NCBI RefSeq assembly: GCF_015555905.1
Contig: NZ_JADNLK010000004.1
Coordinates: 1-64,000 of the forward strand
Length of the DNA: 64,000 nucleotides
Origin: Clostridium sp. D43t1_170807_H7
GTDB lineage: Bacteria > Bacillota > Clostridia > Clostridiales > Clostridiaceae
Direction of reading: 5' to 3'
The notes beneath the pieces were generated by a model, which was given only the letters and a program-made list of their open reading frames with translations, was not told the origin of the DNA and did no database searches. The translations under genes and the position numbers were made by a program. Positions within the stretch are counted from its first letter, which is position 1; each line of letters opens with the position of its first letter. Below are positions 45,909 to 55,947 of the stretch, piece by piece.

Positions 45909-46031
45909 TATATTCCCCCTATCCTATTTTATTTTTAAAATCGAAAAAATCTAAATTAATGTAGTTCTTCCTATACTGAAATAAATTTCTAAGTTTTATA
46001 ATACTATGTAATAGAATATTAAGTCAATCTA

Positions 46032-46283
46032 TTATTTTCTTCCTAAAATTTGGTCGTTAGTCGGTAACTTTAACTCTTTTTTACGTTTAGTCATTATCCC
46101 TCCTATTCGACCTGTTTCTTCTGCTGTTAATCCTCCCCATCCATATGTGTCTACCTTATCACTTAATCCTAACTCCTCTGCAATTTCATATTTAATCTTT
46201 TCACGCATTTTCTCTTCAGGTGTAAGTTCCTTATTAGTCTTTATTTTTGATTTTATTATTTTTTTTAATGGTGTTTTACTCAT
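46032..46283 (-). CDS. Small acid-soluble spore protein, alpha/beta type
   Basis: 83 aa. The DNA-binding SASP motif is present: EIAEELGLSDKVDTYGWGG then LTAEETGRIGGIMTKR. These proteins coat and protect spore DNA. Longer start at 46370 is rejected because ATG at 46283 has GGGGGAATTTTT before it. A likely forespore promoter lies upstream but only a -35-like TGAATA is clear. Confidence 0.85.
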   Translation of the reverse strand: MSKTPLKKIIKSKIKTNKELTPEEKMREKIKYEIAEELGLSDKVDTYGWGGLTAEETGRIGGIMTKRKKELKLPTNDQILGRK

Positions 46284-46419
46284 AAAAATTCCCCCTATTG
46301 AGTTTATATAAATATTTTCTCCTATATTTTTATATTTATACCAAAAATACTTTGTTACACTTTTCACCACTATTCATATAATAAAATCAAGTATATAATA
46401 TTATTTTTATAAATATTCC

Positions 46420-46448
46420 TTGAAAGTTTGATACATACAGAGTATAAT
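46420..46448 (+). promoter_or_regulatory. Promoter of the lysine riboswitch operon
   Basis: TTGAAA (46420-46425), 17-nt spacer, TATAAT (46443-46448). Confidence 0.75.
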
Positions 46449-46473
46449 CATAACCATATAGATTTATAAATAG

Positions 46474-46697
46474 ATAGAGGTGCGATACTTATTAGTATTA
46501 TTATGGATTAAAGCGTGTTAAAATAATAAGAAAGGATTTATCGCCGAAGTATATAGCTTAAGCTTTACGGCTATATAACTGGGGGTATACATAATATGTA
46601 TATTTCTGTCACATAATTTATGTGGTGAGCTATCATTTAAGGATTCTTTATATATTTTGATGTATATATACCTTGAGTGATAACTCAAGGTTTTTTT
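46474..46697 (+). promoter_or_regulatory. Lysine riboswitch with terminator
   Basis: Conserved lysine-box segments are present in order: AGAGGTGCGA (46476-46485), GGATTAAAGCG, AAGGATTTATCGCCGAAGT, CTGGGGG, and GTGGTGAGCTATC (about 46622-46634). A perfect hairpin CCTTGAGT-GATA-ACTCAAGG (46671-46690) with seven T follows as terminator. Lysine binding should close it and cut asd-dapA-dapB expression. Confidence 0.93.
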
Positions 46698-46846
46698 AAC
46701 ATTATATTTAAATTAAACATTAAACTATACATACAAATTTAATTAGAAATTTAAATATATTCACATCATATTATAAAACAGAACATTCTATAATAATTAA
46801 ATTTATAAAATCTATTTATTTAAAGAATAAAAAAGGGGGAACCAAT

Positions 46847-47842
46847 ATGTATAATGTAGCAATAGTTGGTAGTACAGGTAATGTAGGTAGAAAATTTTTA
46901 GAAATTTTAGAAGAAAGAAACTTTCCAATAAAGAATCTTTATCTTTTTGCTTCAAAAAGATCTGCAGGTTCTTATTTAAAATTCAAGGGGCAAGAATATT
47001 TAGTTGAGGAAACATGTGAAGATACTATAAAAAATAAAAAGATAGATATTGCATTATTTTCTGCAGGTGGAGATACAAGCTTAAAATTTGCTCCAATATT
47101 CTCATCTTATGGAGCTGTAGTAATAGATAATTCAAGTGCATGGAGAATGAATAAAGATGTTCCTTTAGTAGTTCCTGAAGTAAATCCAGAAGACTTAAAA
47201 GGTCATAATGGAATTATTGCTAATCCAAATTGTTCTACAATTCAAGCAATGGTACCATTAAAGGCTTTATTAGATAATTATGGAATAAAAAGAATTGTAT
47301 ATTCAACATACCAAGCAGTTTCAGGAGCTGGAATGCAAGGTATTAAAGATTTAGAGGATGGATTAAAAGGTTTAGCTCCTAAAAAGTTCCCTTACCCAAT
47401 AGCTGGGAATTGCCTTCCTCACATAGATGTATTTCTAGAAAATGGTTATACAAAAGAAGAAATGAAAATGATTGAAGAAACTAAAAAGATACTTCACTCA
47501 AGTGATCTTAAAATCACTGCTACTACTGTAAGAGTACCAGTATTAAATAGTCATAGTGAAAGTATTAATGTTGAATTAAACAACCCATTTGAATTAGAAG
47601 ATATATTTAAATTATTTGAAAGAACAGAAGGATTAACAGTTTATGATAATGTAAATGAGTTAAAATACCCAACTGCATTAGATGTTTCTGGAAAAGATGA
47701 TGTATATGTTGGAAGAATAAGACGTGATTTCAGCTTAGATAATGGTTTAAATTTATGGGTTGTTGCTGATAACATAAGAAAAGGAGCAGCTTTAAACGCT
47801 GTACAAATTGCAGAAGTTTTAATAAAAAATGAATGGCTTTAG
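46847..47842 (+). CDS. asd: Aspartate-semialdehyde dehydrogenase
   Basis: 331 aa; converts aspartyl phosphate to aspartate semialdehyde with NADPH. Rossmann GSTGNVGR (about residues 8-15) and catalytic C129 in NPNCSTIQ are intact. ATG after AAAGGGGGAACCAAT. First gene of the riboswitch-controlled asd-dapA-dapB operon, common precursor step to DAP, lysine and threonine. Confidence 0.97.
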   Translation: MYNVAIVGSTGNVGRKFLEILEERNFPIKNLYLFASKRSAGSYLKFKGQEYLVEETCEDTIKNKKIDIALFSAGGDTSLKFAPIFSSYGAVVIDNSSAWRMNKDVPLVVPEVNPEDLKGHNGIIANPNCSTIQAMVPLKALLDNYGIKRIVYSTYQAVSGAGMQGIKDLEDGLKGLAPKKFPYPIAGNCLPHIDVFLENGYTKEEMKMIEETKKILHSSDLKITATTVRVPVLNSHSESINVELNNPFELEDIFKLFERTEGLTVYDNVNELKYPTALDVSGKDDVYVGRIRRDFSLDNGLNLWVVADNIRKGAALNAVQIAEVLIKNEWL

Positions 47843-47851
47843 GAGGATAAA

Positions 47852-48730
47852 ATGTCAATATTCAAAGGCTCTGGTGTAGCTATAATTACACCTTTTAATG
47901 AAAATGGTATAGATTATGAAAAATTGAGAGAATTGCTTGAATGGCATATAAAAGAATTTACAGATGCTATTGTTATTTGTGGTACTACAGGTGAAGCTAC
48001 TACAATGACTGAGCAAGAAAAAAAAGATGCCATTAAATTTACTGTAGATGTTGTAAATAAGAGAATACCTGTAATTGCAGGAACTGGCGGTAATAATACA
48101 AAAACATCTATTGAAATGAGTCTTTATGCTGAAAGTGTTGGTGTAGATGGAATTTTAGTTATTACACCATATTACAATAAAACAAATGCAGAAGGTTTAA
48201 TAATGCATTTTAAAGCTATAAATGACGCTGTTAAAACTCCTATAATTTTATATAATGTTCCAAGTAGAACTAATATGAATATTACTCCACAAACGTTGTT
48301 AAAATTAACAGAACTTAATAATGTTGTTGCTATTAAAGAAGCTAGTGGTGATATGAGTCAAATTGCTAAAATGAAAGCTTTATGTGGAGATAAAATAGAT
48401 ATTTATTCTGGAAATGATGATCAAATAATTCCTATTTTATCTTTAGGTGGTATTGGAGTTATATCTGTTGCTGCTAATATAATTCCTAAAACAGTTCATG
48501 ATATGTGTGATTTATATTTAAAGGGAGATTGTTTTAAAGCAACTAAATTGCAACTAGATTATTTAGAGTTAATGAATGATTTATTTATAGAAACTAACCC
48601 TATTCCAGTTAAAACTGCTATGAACGTTATGGGAATGAATGTTGGTGAATTAAGATTACCACTTTATAAAATGAACGATAAAAACAAAGAAACTTTAGTA
48701 AATGTACTAAAGAAATACAATTTAGTTTAA
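47852..48730 (+). CDS. dapA: 4-hydroxy-tetrahydrodipicolinate synthase
   Basis: 292 aa TIM-barrel enzyme condensing pyruvate and aspartate semialdehyde. Schiff-base K162 (AIKEASGDM) and Y134 (YNVPSRT) are present. Follows asd by 9 nt, with AGGAGGATAAA. Confidence 0.97.
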   Translation: MSIFKGSGVAIITPFNENGIDYEKLRELLEWHIKEFTDAIVICGTTGEATTMTEQEKKDAIKFTVDVVNKRIPVIAGTGGNNTKTSIEMSLYAESVGVDGILVITPYYNKTNAEGLIMHFKAINDAVKTPIILYNVPSRTNMNITPQTLLKLTELNNVVAIKEASGDMSQIAKMKALCGDKIDIYSGNDDQIIPILSLGGIGVISVAANIIPKTVHDMCDLYLKGDCFKATKLQLDYLELMNDLFIETNPIPVKTAMNVMGMNVGELRLPLYKMNDKNKETLVNVLKKYNLV

Positions 48731-48744
48731 AAGGAGTTTATCAT

Positions 48745-49497
48745 ATGGTTAAAATACTATTAAGCGGTTGCTGTGGAAAAATGGGAACTGTTATTTCAAA
48801 TTTAGTTAGTGAATTTCCTAATTTAGAAGTTATAGCTGGTATAGATAAATTTCCTAGAGAATTAAATTATCCAGTATTCACTACACCTGATGATGTAAAT
48901 ATAGAATATGATGTACTTTTAGATTTTTCTAATGTAAGTACATTACACAAACTTTTAGAATTAACAGAAAGGACAAAAAAACCACTAGTTATCTGTTCTA
49001 CTGGTTATTCACAAGAAGATTTAGATTTAATTAACGAAAAGAGTAAAACATTACCATTATTTAAATCTGCTAATATGTCTTTAGGTATAAATTTAATTAA
49101 TTCACTTTTAAGAAAAGTAACTCCATTATTATATGGAAATTATGATATAGAGATAATAGAAAAGCATCATAATCAAAAGTTAGATTCTCCAAGCGGTACT
49201 GCACTTCTTCTAGCAGATACAATAAAAGATGCTATTTCTGAAGAAACTTATTATGTTCACGGTAGAGATGGACATAAAAAGAGAGATAAAAATGAAATAG
49301 GTATTCATGCTGTTAGAGGCGGTTCTATTGTTGGTGATCATGATGTTATTTTTGCTGGAACTGGTGAAGTTATTGAATTATCACATAAAGCAATATCAAG
49401 AGATGTCTTTGCAATTGGTGCATTAAAAGCATGTGAATATATGGCTACAGTTAAAGATGCTGGACTTTATAATATGGATGACGTATTAGGACTATAA
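48745..49497 (+). CDS. dapB: 4-hydroxy-tetrahydrodipicolinate reductase
   Basis: 250 aa, NAD(P)H-dependent. Catalytic motif [15 protein letters not shown] with H141/H142 and K145. Rossmann start GCCGKMG. Third gene of the operon, 14 nt after dapA. Its product feeds DapH (57267-57977). Confidence 0.97.
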   Translation: MVKILLSGCCGKMGTVISNLVSEFPNLEVIAGIDKFPRELNYPVFTTPDDVNIEYDVLLDFSNVSTLHKLLELTERTKKPLVICSTGYSQEDLDLINEKSKTLPLFKSANMSLGINLINSLLRKVTPLLYGNYDIEIIEKHHNQKLDSPSGTALLLADTIKDAISEETYYVHGRDGHKKRDKNEIGIHAVRGGSIVGDHDVIFAGTGEVIELSHKAISRDVFAIGALKACEYMATVKDAGLYNMDDVLGL

Positions 49498-49501
49498 ATA
49501 G

Positions 49502-49528
49502 AAAGAGAGCTTAAATGCTCTCTTTTTT
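49502..49528 (+). terminator. asd-dapA-dapB terminator
   Basis: AAAGAGAGC (49502-49510), loop, GCTCTC and six T (49523-49528). Confidence 0.8.
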
Positions 49529-49542
49529 GCTGAGAATATTAA

Positions 49543-49571
49543 GAATAAATCTATATAAAAAGTACATACTA
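49543..49571 (+). promoter_or_regulatory. Forespore sigma-G/F-like promoter
   Basis: GAATA (49543-49547), 17-nt spacer, CATACTA (49565-49571). This matches the -35 TGAATA-type and -10 CATACTA consensus of forespore sigma factors and suggests the next ORF is a spore protein. Confidence 0.55.
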
Positions 49572-49608
49572 AAATTGTACATTTTTATATGTTAGGAGGA
49601 TTTATATA

Positions 49609-49773
49609 ATGCCAAAAGATAGTCAACCAGATAATAAACAAGCTCGAATGGAAAAGTGCAATTATCAAACTCCAATAACTGAAGAAGGTCATAATCATAA
49701 TCCAAACGCTAAGCATAAATCAATAAAAAGACAAGGTGTTTCTAGTGAACACTATAACCCTGCTGGAAATTAA
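49609..49773 (+). CDS. 54-aa hydrophilic protein, possible spore protein
   Basis: ATG after AGGAGGATTTATATA. The product is MPKDSQPDNKQARMEKCNYQ followed by TPITEEGHNHNPNAKHKSIK and ends EHYNPAGN. It is hydrophilic, His/Asn rich, without a membrane segment. No family is recognised. A forespore-like promoter upstream and a terminator downstream (49775-49802) support it as a separate gene. It lies between the lysine operon and oppA. Confidence 0.7.
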   Translation: MPKDSQPDNKQARMEKCNYQTPITEEGHNHNPNAKHKSIKRQGVSSEHYNPAGN

Positions 49774-49774
49774 T

Positions 49775-49802
49775 AAAAGAGAGTCAAATTTGACTCTCTT
49801 TT
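49775..49802. terminator. Bidirectional terminator at 49.8 kb
   Basis: AAAAGAGAGTCAAA / TTTGACTCTCTTTT perfect stem. It ends the 54-aa gene and oppA. Confidence 0.85.
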
Positions 49803-49807
49803 ATTAA

Positions 49808-51466
49808 TTATTCTTTATATGCATGTTTGAAAGATATTTTTCCTAATGTAGAAATTTGAACACCTTTAACATTTTTATTTGCAGCTGTTACTGTAGTATA
49901 GTAATAGATTGGTAATACTGGCATTTCATCCATTAATATATCTTCAGCTTGTCTTAACATTTCAAGTCTCTTATCAGAATCAGTTTCAACTTTAGCAGCA
50001 GCAATTAACTCATCATATTCAGCATTGCTGAATCCACAGTCATTATTTCCACCATCAGTAACCCATAAATCTAAGAATGTCATTGGATCAACATAGTCAC
50101 CAATCCAACCATGTCTAGCAATTTGATAATCACCTTGTTGTCTAGTATTTAAGAATACAGCCCATTCTTGGTTAGTTAATTCAACATTAACACCAATTTC
50201 TTCCCAGTTTTGTTGGATAATTTGACAAATATCTTTATGTGCACCTTCAGAGTTATACATTAATTCAATTGTTGGAAGACCTTTACCATTTTCGTATCCA
50301 GCTTCCTTTAATAACTCTTTAGCTTTTTCTTTATTACCTTCCATATCTGATGGATCATAATATTCTTTTGAAGCAAATTCATTACCATTTTCATCAATAA
50401 TACCTTGTGGAACAAAACTGTATGCAGGAACTTGTTCTGCCTTACCAACATTATCAATTATTTCTTGTCTATCAATAGCAAGATTTAATGCTTGTCTAAC
50501 TAACTTATTACTTAATGCTTTTTTAACATCTTCGTTTAATGTATCTTGTTTTCCAACATTAATTGCAAAGTAATATGTTCCTAATTTAGAATTAACATGA
50601 ACTAATCCTTCTTCTATACCTGGTTCAATTTCATTTGTTGGTACAGAATTAACCATATCAAAGTTTCCTGCTTTTAATTCTGAATATGCAGTAGTATCAT
50701 CTGAAACTAATTTAAAAGTTAAAGTATCTAATTTAACACTATCTTTATCCCAGTAGTTTTCATTTTTTTCGAAAACTAATTGATCTTTCATATCCCATTC
50801 AACTAATTTGAATGCCCCATTAGAAATATAAGTTTCTGGCTTAGTAGCCCATCCTTCTGGATTAGCAGATACTATATCTTCTCTTAAAGGAACATAAGTT
50901 GTAAATGCACATAATTGTAAGAAATATGATGTTGGAGTTTCTAAAGTTACTTCTAATGTATAATCATCAATTACTTTAATTCCAACTTCTTCAGCTGAAG
51001 CTTCACCATTATAGAACTTTTCTGCATTCTTAATGTAGAATAACTGATAAGCATATTCAGCTGCAGTTTCTTTATTTAATGCTCTTAACCAAGAATACTT
51101 AAAGTTATCAGCTACTACCGCTTCTCCATCTGACCATTTACCATCTTGTCTTAATTTGAAAGTGTAAACTAATCCATCTTCTGAAACTTCATAACTTTCA
51201 GCAGCACCTTCTACTGGTTGATCATTTTCATCAAGTACCATTAAACCTTCAAAAGCATTTAAAATCATTGTTCCTGCCCCTGAAGAATTGTTTAATGTTG
51301 GATCCATTGTTTCTGGATCTTCCCCTAAATTAAATACTAAATCTTGATTTGATACTGAACTACTTCCACCACTAGTTGATTTATCACCACAACCAATAAA
51401 TAAAGAAGTAGCTAATGTTGCAGCTAAAACAACTGCACATAACTTCTTTAATTTTGAACTTTTCAT
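49808..51466 (-). CDS. oppA: Oligopeptide ABC transporter, substrate-binding lipoprotein
   Basis: 552 aa SBP family 5 peptide-binding protein. Signal peptide with lipobox LFIGC (about residue 26) and serine/glycine-rich linker. Delivers peptides to OppBCDF. It is last in the operon oppB-C-D-F-A. A hairpin between oppF and oppA (51612-51636) may stabilise or partially terminate the transcript. Confidence 0.93.
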   Translation of the reverse strand: MKSSKLKKLCAVVLAATLATSLFIGCGDKSTSGGSSSVSNQDLVFNLGEDPETMDPTLNNSSGAGTMILNAFEGLMVLDENDQPVEGAAESYEVSEDGLVYTFKLRQDGKWSDGEAVVADNFKYSWLRALNKETAAEYAYQLFYIKNAEKFYNGEASAEEVGIKVIDDYTLEVTLETPTSYFLQLCAFTTYVPLREDIVSANPEGWATKPETYISNGAFKLVEWDMKDQLVFEKNENYWDKDSVKLDTLTFKLVSDDTTAYSELKAGNFDMVNSVPTNEIEPGIEEGLVHVNSKLGTYYFAINVGKQDTLNEDVKKALSNKLVRQALNLAIDRQEIIDNVGKAEQVPAYSFVPQGIIDENGNEFASKEYYDPSDMEGNKEKAKELLKEAGYENGKGLPTIELMYNSEGAHKDICQIIQQNWEEIGVNVELTNQEWAVFLNTRQQGDYQIARHGWIGDYVDPMTFLDLWVTDGGNNDCGFSNAEYDELIAAAKVETDSDKRLEMLRQAEDILMDEMPVLPIYYYTTVTAANKNVKGVQISTLGKISFKHAYKE

Positions 51467-51611
51467 TTCAATTTTCCCCCTAGTTTTTTTATTTATTTAA
51501 ATTGCTTAATGCAATTAATAACTTAACTTTTAAATCTTAATTTAAATAACAAATTTCTAAAGATTCTTGTGTTTTTATATTTTTAACGTAAGTAACTAAA
51601 ACATATTCCTT

Positions 51612-51636
51612 AATCTGACTATTATTAGTCAGATTA
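51612..51636 (-). other. Intercistronic hairpin between oppF and oppA
   Basis: TTAATCTGACT / AGTCAGATTAA, 11-bp stem with 3-nt loop. Weak U-run, so it is more likely an mRNA-processing or stability element than a full terminator. Confidence 0.55.
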
Positions 51637-51642
51637 AGTTAA

Positions 51643-52623
51643 CTATTTATATAAGTGACATGCAACAAAATGTCCTGGTTCAACTTCTTTAAGCTCTGGA
51701 TTAACTTCACCACAAATCTTCATTGCTTCTTTACATCTACCTTTGAATCTACATCCTGGTGGTGGATCTATAGGCGATGGAATATCACCTTCTAAAACTA
51801 TTCTCTTATTAGATTTTGCTATCTTTGGATCTGGTATTGGAACTGCAGATAATAACGCTTTAGTATACGGATGTTTAGGTTTCGTATATACATCATCGGC
51901 TGGTCCTTTTTCAATCATTTGCCCTAAATACATAACTCCTATATGAGTTGATATATGCTTAACCATAGAAAGGTCATGAGCAATAAATAAATATGTTAAT
52001 CCAAATTCTTCTTGTAACTCTTCAAGCATATTTATTACTTGAGCTTGAATAGATACATCTAAAGCTGAAATTGGTTCATCACATACTATAAAATCTGGTT
52101 GAACTGCAAGTGCTCTTGCAATACCAATTCTTTGTCTTTGTCCACCTGAGAATTCATGAGCATATCTATTGATGTGACTTCCATTTAGTCCAACTTTATC
52201 TAATAAATATCTTATTCTCTCTTCTCTTTCTTTTCCTTTGAAAAGACCATGAATATCAATTGCTTCACCAATAATATCTCCAACGGTCATTCTTGGATTA
52301 AGAGATGCATATGGATCTTGAAAAATCATTTGCATACTTTTTCTTAAAGATACCATTTTCTTTTCACTTAATCCTGTAATATCTTGTCCATTAAAAATTA
52401 TTTGACCTGATGTTGGTTCATATAACTTTAATATAGTTCTTCCAGTAGTAGTTTTACCACAACCTGATTCCCCTACTAACCCTAAAGTTTCTCCCCTCTT
52501 AATAGAGAATGAAACATTATCTACTGCTTTAACAAAGCTCTTCTTAGAAAATAATCCTTTGTTTGCAGGGAAGTATTTACAAAGGTTTTTAACCTCTAAA
52601 ATAACGTCATTTTTATTTTCCAT
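51643..52623 (-). CDS. oppF: Oligopeptide ABC transporter ATPase OppF
   Basis: 326 aa. Walker A GESGCGKTT, Q-loop, ABC signature SGGQRQRIG and Walker B FIVCDEP, plus the oligopeptide C-terminal domain with cysteines. Pairs with OppD. Overlaps the oppD stop region. Confidence 0.95.
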   Translation of the reverse strand: MENKNDVILEVKNLCKYFPANKGLFSKKSFVKAVDNVSFSIKRGETLGLVGESGCGKTTTGRTILKLYEPTSGQIIFNGQDITGLSEKKMVSLRKSMQMIFQDPYASLNPRMTVGDIIGEAIDIHGLFKGKEREERIRYLLDKVGLNGSHINRYAHEFSGGQRQRIGIARALAVQPDFIVCDEPISALDVSIQAQVINMLEELQEEFGLTYLFIAHDLSMVKHISTHIGVMYLGQMIEKGPADDVYTKPKHPYTKALLSAVPIPDPKIAKSNKRIVLEGDIPSPIDPPPGCRFKGRCKEAMKICGEVNPELKEVEPGHFVACHLYK

Positions 52624-53630
52624 TATTCTTCCCCCTTTATTGGTGATTCAACTTTTGGTGCATTTTTATGACATAGCCAACATGCGGCTCTATGACCTTC
52701 TGCTATTTCAAATAATGGTGGTTGTTTTTCTTTACATATTCTCATAGCATAATCACATCTTGCTGTAAATGGACATCCAACTGGTGGTTTTAATAAATCT
52801 GGTGGTTGACCCTCAATTGGAATTAATTTTTCTTTTAATTCACTTTTAGGATTAGGTACGCTTCTTAATAATCCCCATGTATATGGATGCTTTCCTCTAT
52901 AAAAAATATCTTCTGTTGTACCTTCTTCAACAATAACTCCACCATACATAACATTAATTCTTGAACATAAATCTGCAACTACTCCAAGATCATGTGTAAT
53001 TAATATAATTGATGTATCTAATTTTTCTTTTAAATCTTTCATTAAATCTAAAATTTGAGCTTGAATAGTAACATCTAATGCTGTAGTAGGTTCATCTGCA
53101 ATTATAAGTTTAGGTTCACATATTAAACTCATTGCAATCATAACTCTTTGTCTCATACCACCAGAAAATTCATGAGGATATTGTTTTAATCTCTTTTCTG
53201 GACTAGGTATTCCAACCATATCAAGCATTTTAATCGCTTTTTCTTTTGCTTCCTTCTTAGATATTTTTTTATGTTTAATTAGGTGTTCTGTTAATTGATC
53301 ACCTACTGTAAATAATGGATTCAACGATGTCATTGGATCTTGGAAAATCATTGACATATCATTTCCTCTTATAGTTTGCATTAATTTTTCAGTAGGCTTA
53401 GTTATATCTTTATTATCGAATGTAATAGTTTCTGCTTCTATTTTTGCATTCTCACCTAATAATCTCATTATCGTCATCATTGTAACTGACTTACCACATC
53501 CAGATTCACCAACAACTCCAAGAGCTTCTCCTTTATTTAAATGAAAGGATACTCCTCTAACAGATTGAACATCTCCAATATGAGTCTTAAATGATGTTTT
53601 TAAATTTTTAACTTCTAATAATTTACTCAT
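52623..53630 (-). CDS. oppD: Oligopeptide ABC transporter ATPase OppD
   Basis: 335 aa. Walker A GESGCGKSV, signature SGGMRQRVM and Walker B LIIADEP. The C-terminal cysteine-rich oligo_HPY segment is present. Shares one base with the oppF start. Confidence 0.95.
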   Translation of the reverse strand: MSKLLEVKNLKTSFKTHIGDVQSVRGVSFHLNKGEALGVVGESGCGKSVTMMTIMRLLGENAKIEAETITFDNKDITKPTEKLMQTIRGNDMSMIFQDPMTSLNPLFTVGDQLTEHLIKHKKISKKEAKEKAIKMLDMVGIPSPEKRLKQYPHEFSGGMRQRVMIAMSLICEPKLIIADEPTTALDVTIQAQILDLMKDLKEKLDTSIILITHDLGVVADLCSRINVMYGGVIVEEGTTEDIFYRGKHPYTWGLLRSVPNPKSELKEKLIPIEGQPPDLLKPPVGCPFTARCDYAMRICKEKQPPLFEIAEGHRAACWLCHKNAPKVESPIKGEE

Positions 53631-53642
53631 CTGTTTCTCCTC

Positions 53643-54611
53643 CTATTTTTGATGCTTAGGATCTAAAGCTTCAGTTAATCCATCACCAAATAAGTTAAAT
53701 GCTAAAATGATTAAACAAATCATAGCAGCTGGGAATAATAATTGATAAGGTTGTGTTGTTAATAAACCTTTAGCATCATTTGCTAATGTTCCTAGTGATG
53801 CAAGTGGTGCATTTAAACCTAAACCAATATAACTTAAGAATGCCTCAGTAAAGATGGCTGAAGGTACAAATAATGTCATTGTTACTATAATTGATCCTAA
53901 ACAATTAGGAATTAAATGTCTTAATAAAATTCTTGTTTTAGAAGCTCCTAAAGTTTTTGCAGCTAAAACGAATTCTTGTTGCTTTAATTGAAGTATATCT
54001 CCTCTAACTATTCTAGCCATACCAACCCAAGATGAAATTGCCATTGCAACTATAATAGCAAACATTCCACTTGAACCTTCTGTCTTTAATACATTCATTA
54101 ATAAAACAACATATATTAATGTAGGAATAGAATATAATATATCTACTATTCTCATCATTATATTATCTACTTTTCCACCTAGGAATCCTGCAATTCCTCC
54201 ATATAAAACTCCAATTACAAGATTTAATACAGATGCAGCAAATGCAATAATAAGCGAATATCTTGCTCCATACATAACTCTTACAAACAAATCTCTACCT
54301 AAATTATCTGTTCCAAACCAGTGTTGTGCATTTGGCCATAAATTTGATGCTGTTTTATCTGTAGATTTATATGTAAAACCAAAAAGTTTTTCAACTATAA
54401 TAGGCCCTAATATTGCAAAAGCAATAATAACAATTATCATAACCAATGAAAATAATGCAACTTTATTTGATTTTAATCTTCTCCATGCATTAGCCCAATA
54501 TCCCACACTCGGTCTTACTATCTCATTAGATTTTTTCTCTTCTGAACTTAAAGGAGAAAACAATTCACTATCTATATTCAAATCTAAATTTTCTACAACT
54601 ACGTTTTTCAA
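53643..54611 (-). CDS. oppC: Oligopeptide ABC transporter permease OppC
   Basis: 322 aa, six membrane helices. The EAA-type cytoplasmic loop is at EFVLAAKTLGASKTRIL. Starts with a short acidic N-terminal tail before the first helix. Between oppB and oppD. Confidence 0.93.
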   Translation of the reverse strand: MKNVVVENLDLNIDSELFSPLSSEEKKSNEIVRPSVGYWANAWRRLKSNKVALFSLVMIIVIIAFAILGPIIVEKLFGFTYKSTDKTASNLWPNAQHWFGTDNLGRDLFVRVMYGARYSLIIAFAASVLNLVIGVLYGGIAGFLGGKVDNIMMRIVDILYSIPTLIYVVLLMNVLKTEGSSGMFAIIVAMAISSWVGMARIVRGDILQLKQQEFVLAAKTLGASKTRILLRHLIPNCLGSIIVTMTLFVPSAIFTEAFLSYIGLGLNAPLASLGTLANDAKGLLTTQPYQLLFPAAMICLIILAFNLFGDGLTEALDPKHQK

Positions 54612-54626
54612 TTAACTCTCCCCCTT

Positions 54627-55544
54627 TTATCCTTCTAGTTTAATTCTTGGATCTACTAATACATAAACTAAATCAACTATTAAATTACAAATTACTATAA
54701 ATGTACAGTAGAACGCTAGAACTCCTAATAAAGCTGTATAATCTCTATTTGTTATTGTTAATGTAAATTCATTACCAAGACCAGCTATTGCAAATATTTT
54801 TTCAACAACGAATGACCCTGTAAGTACACCTGCTGTTAAAGGTCCTAAATATGTTACAACTGGAATTAATGAATTTCTTAGTGCATGTTTAAATATTACC
54901 TTTCCACCACTTAACCCTTTAGCTTTTGCTGTTCTTATATAATCTGATTTTAAAACATCAATTAACTTATTTCTTGTTAATCTTGTTATAAATGCCATTG
55001 AACTTCCTGATAACGCTATTACAGGCATTATATAGTTTGAAGGTTTGCTAAGACCTGTTGCTCCTAGTACACCTAATTTTACTGTAAATACGAATATTAA
55101 TAAGGATCCTATTACAAAACTCGGTATAGTAATACCCAACGTGGCTATTATCATACATATCCTATCCGGCCACTTATCTGCATTTAATGCTGCAACTACT
55201 CCTAATAAAATACCAACTACTACAGATGCTACAATAGCTACTGCTCCAACTTGTGCTGATTTTGGAAATCCATTTTTTATAGTATCAATAACTTGTCTAC
55301 CTTTATATTTCATAGATTGTCCAAAGTCACCTTTTAATAAACCTTTCATGTAAATAACATATTGTTCTCCTACTGGTTTATCTAGCCCATATTTTTCATT
55401 TAATACTTCTTTCATCTCAGCAGTAATTTTTTCTCCTTCAAAAGGTCCTCCTGGCATTATTCTTACAAGAAAGAACACAATTGTAATAACTGCCCAAATT
55501 GTAACTATACTAGTTAAAATTCTTTTTCCAACATACTTTAGCAT
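54627..55544 (-). CDS. oppB: Oligopeptide ABC transporter permease OppB
   Basis: 305 aa, six membrane helices with an EAA loop at YIRTAKAKGLSGGKVIF. First gene of oppBCDFA, under the promoter at 55600-55627, with an RBS rich in G (GGGGG) 10 nt before the ATG. Confidence 0.94.
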   Translation of the reverse strand: MLKYVGKRILTSIVTIWAVITIVFFLVRIMPGGPFEGEKITAEMKEVLNEKYGLDKPVGEQYVIYMKGLLKGDFGQSMKYKGRQVIDTIKNGFPKSAQVGAVAIVASVVVGILLGVVAALNADKWPDRICMIIATLGITIPSFVIGSLLIFVFTVKLGVLGATGLSKPSNYIMPVIALSGSSMAFITRLTRNKLIDVLKSDYIRTAKAKGLSGGKVIFKHALRNSLIPVVTYLGPLTAGVLTGSFVVEKIFAIAGLGNEFTLTITNRDYTALLGVLAFYCTFIVICNLIVDLVYVLVDPRIKLEG

Positions 55545-55574
55545 TTGTGTACAACCCCCATCTCATTTTTTAAC

Positions 55575-55627
55575 GCTAAATGTTAATAAATTTATATTAA
55601 TTATAATACATTTAGCTTTTTTGTCAA
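55575..55627 (-). promoter_or_regulatory. opp promoter with overlapping inverted repeat
   Basis: TTGACA (55622-55627), 16-nt spacer, TATAAT (55600-55605) on the minus strand. An 8-bp inverted repeat GCTAAATG/CATTTAGC (55575-55582, 55609-55616) brackets the -10 and could be an operator. Confidence 0.7.
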
Positions 55628-55697
55628 AATACATCGTTAATATTAATTGTATATTTTTAATATTTTATTAATTAATTACATATATTTTTCTCAATAT

Positions 55698-55725
55698 GTT
55701 AATTAATTTTTTTAAATTAGTTAAC
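55698..55725. repeat. AT-rich inverted repeat in the 403-bp opp-patA intergenic region
   Basis: GTTAATTAATTT / AAATTAgTTAAC with a 4-nt loop. No gene was found in 55545-55947 apart from the opp promoter and the aminotransferase terminator. Confidence 0.5.
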
Positions 55726-55899
55726 GTTTACATTTACTATTTTAGCCATTTAATCCTCTTTAAGGCATGATTTATTTCCAGTTAATAAATTACAAATTAA
55801 CTTAACAATTTATTAAATAAATAATTTTATCCTTAATATTCCAAACGAACATTTTTAAAATTTTGTATCATCAGCCACGGACATTTTATAGTAAAAAAA

Positions 55900-55936
55900 G
55901 AAATATATATTATCACATTGTAATAATATATATTTC
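55900..55936 (-). terminator. Aminotransferase terminator
   Basis: GAAATATATATTAT / ATAATATATATTTC stem with a U-run on the minus strand. Confidence 0.8.
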
Positions 55937-55947
55937 AAATAAATTTT

